DNA of 64,000 nt. Source: Myxococcales bacterium (GTDB lineage Bacteria; Myxococcota_A; Bradymonadia; UBA7976; UBA1532). Below are positions 62,364 through 64,000 of this stretch, one piece after another; position 1 is the stretch's first letter, and each line of letters begins with the position of its first letter. A program made the position numbers and the translations under genes. The stretch covers positions 1-64,000 of the forward strand of contig JACKDL010000014.1 in the NCBI GenBank assembly GCA_020633555.1, written 5' to 3'. The notes under the pieces were generated by a model that was given only the letters and a program-made list of their open reading frames with translations, ran no database searches and was not told the DNA's origin.

Positions 62364-63175
62364 TGGGCCGGGGGCGCTTCCCGTGGATCGTGGGCGGGGG
62401 CCTGGTGGCGGTGGTGGCCGTGGCCGCCGTGCTGGCCCCGTGGCTGGCCCCCTACCCTCCCCATCAGCTCGATCTGGTGAACGACCTGGCGGGGCCCAGC
62501 GCCGCCCACTGGCTGGGCACTGACGAGAACGGCGCCGACCTGCTCAGCCAGATCCTGTTCGGGGCCCGCATCGCGGCGCTGGTGGGCGTGGCCACGGTCA
62601 CCCTGTGCGCCGTGGTGGGGGTGACGCTGGGGGCCATCAGCGGCTGGTTCGGCGGCCTGGTGGACGAGGTGATGATGCGCGTCATCGACGTGCTCATGGC
62701 CTTCCCGGGCATCCTGCTGGCCATCCTGATCATCGCCATCACCCGCAGCCCCAGCCTGTGGGCCGTGGTGGGCGCCCTGAGCGTCACCGGCTGGGCCAGC
62801 TACGCCCGGCTGGTGCGCGGGCAGGTGCTGGCCGCCCGCGAGCGCCCCTACGTGGTGGCCGCGCAGGCCATGGGGGCCCCGGCCTGGTGGATCATCGGCC
62901 GCCACCTGCTGCCCAACGTCATCGCGCCGGTGATCGTGCAGGCCACCTTCGGCATGGCGGGCGCCATCCTGGCCGAGGCGGGCCTGAGCTTCCTGGGGCT
63001 GGGCCCCGACGGCGTGCCCTCGTGGGGGGCCCTGCTGGATCAGGGGGCGCGGTACTTCCTGGTGAGCGGCCACCTGGCCCTGTTCCCCGGGCTGGCGCTG
63101 CTGGCCACGGTGATGGGCATCAACCTGCTGGGCGACGCCCTGCGCGACCGCTGGGATCCGCGGGCCCACGGCTGA
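62363..63175 (+). CDS. Dipeptide/oligopeptide ABC transporter permease, DppC-type
   Basis: 270 residues. It has HWLGTDENGADLLSQILFGARI, the family signature. The coupling loop is RERPYVVAAQAMGAPAWWIIGRHLLPNVIAPV, and AGLSFLGLG follows near the C-terminus. Pairs with the DppB-type protein to form the channel for peptides or nickel. The stop is followed at once by the convergent site-2 protease gene, so the ATPases must be elsewhere. Confidence 0.94.
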   Translation: MGRGRFPWIVGGGLVAVVAVAAVLAPWLAPYPPHQLDLVNDLAGPSAAHWLGTDENGADLLSQILFGARIAALVGVATVTLCAVVGVTLGAISGWFGGLVDEVMMRVIDVLMAFPGILLAILIIAITRSPSLWAVVGALSVTGWASYARLVRGQVLAARERPYVVAAQAMGAPAWWIIGRHLLPNVIAPVIVQATFGMAGAILAEAGLSFLGLGPDGVPSWGALLDQGARYFLVSGHLALFPGLALLATVMGINLLGDALRDRWDPRAHG

Positions 63176-63194
63176 GGCCCGGGCCACGGGCCCG

Positions 63195-64000
63195 TCAGTC
63201 GGGCTCCACCCGGTCGCCGTGCAGCCGGTCGGCGGCGGCCTGCAGCCCCTCGGCCAGGCGCCGCAGCTCGGCCGTGCGGCGCAGCCCGTCCAGGGTCACC
63301 ACCCCCACCAGCGCGTTGCTCTCGTCGTACACCAGCGCGGGCTGGTTCGCCTGGCGCACCTGCGCGAGCACCTCGGCCAGATCCGCGTCAGCGGACACCT
63401 GCAGCGGGGGCCCCACCAGCAGGTCCTGGGCGGCCCGATCGGGGCGCTCGCCGCGCAGGTCCTCGGGCAGCAGCACGCCCAGGGTCTCGCCCGGCCGCCG
63501 CACCACCGCCGCCTGGGCCCCGCTCATCAGCAGGTGGCGGGCCACCCCGGCCAGCTCGGTGCCCGGGTACACGCTCACCAGCCGGGTGACCATGGCCTGC
63601 CGGGCCGCCAGGCCCTCGAGCCGCGGGCCCAGGGTCACCCGCGCCTCCTCGCCGCCGGCGGCGAAGAACACCAGCAGGGCCACCAGGCTCAGCATGGGCA
63701 TGCCGTGCAGCAGCCCCAGCACGCCGCCGGCGATGGCCAGGAACCGCCCCACGCGGGCGGCCAGCCGGGTGGCCTGCGGGCGGCTCAGCCGATAGCGCAG
63801 CGCCCCGCGCAGCATGCGCCCGCCGTCCAGCGGGAAAGCCGGGATCAGGTTGAACACCGCCAGAAAGAGGTTGATGACCCCGAACATCTGCAGGGCCACG
63901 TAGACGTCCAGGGGCAGGCCCTGGATCCGCGCCACGGCCCAGGCCCCCGACAGCAGCATCAGGTTCACCGCCGGGCCCGCGAAGGCCATGCGCAGCTCCT
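63195..64000 (-). CDS. Site-2 protease (M50) with C-terminal CBS pair, N-terminus cut by window
   Basis: At least 268 residues run to the window end with no start. The visible part begins within the RIALAGPAVN-type segment (here ELRMAFAGPAVN), which follows the HEXXH helix in this family. NLIPAFPLDGGRM holds the second zinc ligand Asp. Two CBS motifs (about 140-255) close the protein. Integral membrane metalloprotease, perhaps ligand-gated by its CBS domains. The HEXXH helix lies outside the window. Confidence 0.9.
   Translation of the reverse strand, partial: ELRMAFAGPAVNLMLLSGAWAVARIQGLPLDVYVALQMFGVINLFLAVFNLIPAFPLDGGRMLRGALRYRLSRPQATRLAARVGRFLAIAGGVLGLLHGMPMLSLVALLVFFAAGGEEARVTLGPRLEGLAARQAMVTRLVSVYPGTELAGVARHLLMSGAQAAVVRRPGETLGVLLPEDLRGERPDRAAQDLLVGPPLQVSADADLAEVLAQVRQANQPALVYDESNALVGVVTLDGLRRTAELRRLAEGLQAAADRLHGDRVEPD

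Overview
The window is very GC-rich (third codon positions almost always G or C) and densely coding: about 53 genes, no gap above 170 bp between genes, and no tRNA, rRNA, insertion sequence or CRISPR array seen. Several marks point to Myxococcota (delta-proteobacterial lineage): a MYXO-CTERM-type C-terminal tail at 32455-32556, many lipoproteins whose lipobox is followed by an Asp/Ala/Pro or Gly-rich stalk, three serine/threonine kinase-like proteins, PEGA domains, a PilZ protein, and repeats of the MopE and thrombospondin-3 type. No phylogenetic test was possible.

Layout. 1-5460 (minus): a giant Cys-rich lectin lipoprotein, cut by the window edge. 5589-7308 (minus): three overlapping genes (HEXXH protein, SRAP peptidase, dual-specificity phosphatase). 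7408-13974 (plus): a lipoprotein, a UspA protein, then a TonB-dependent receptor translationally coupled to a lipoprotein, with a second lipoprotein behind. 13996-16644: CBS/DUF21 membrane protein, VOC protein, DusA-type tRNA dihydrouridine synthase. 16813-18642 (minus): a tandem pseudokinase with a C-terminal winged helix. 18694-22465: hydrolase/DUF1244 pair, PilZ protein, amidohydrolase. 22552-28669 (plus): a five-gene redox operon (thioredoxin lipoprotein, outer-membrane-like protein with an N-terminal CPGC motif, quinone oxidoreductase-like enzyme, pentaheme lipoprotein, multicopper oxidase). 28741-32556: secreted trypsin-like protease and the MYXO-CTERM protein. 32585-37058: SpoU methyltransferase, two divergent kinases with N-terminal zinc ribbons, a PEGA/TPR protein. 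37068-39847: separate RlmL and RlmK genes opposite purN. 39889-46863 (minus): an mrfA-mrfB-like helicase/exonuclease pair, then a lipoprotein, an HEXXH protein, a MarR regulator and a small acidic protein. 46992-52502: secreted protein, Uma2 nuclease, Nudix-MBL fusion, MBOAT plus SGNH acetylation pair. 52665-57204 (plus): purine nucleoside phosphorylase, lipoprotein, HIT protein, TlpA-like protein, rhomboid protease. 57231-63175 (plus): membrane patatin, a small ORF plus nucleotidyltransferase, and DppB/DppC-type permeases. 63195-64000 (minus): a site-2 protease with CBS domains, cut by the window edge.

Many neighbours overlap by GTGA, ATGA or TGATG, so translational coupling is common. Promoter-like elements of the form TTTC(G/C)x, 17 or 18 bp, TAxxxT recur upstream of genes in this window. 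The best candidates for undescribed biology are the tandem-pseudokinase transcription-factor-like protein, the five-gene redox operon, the multi-lectin lipoprotein, and the three GTTCAG half-sites in front of the mrfAB-like operon.
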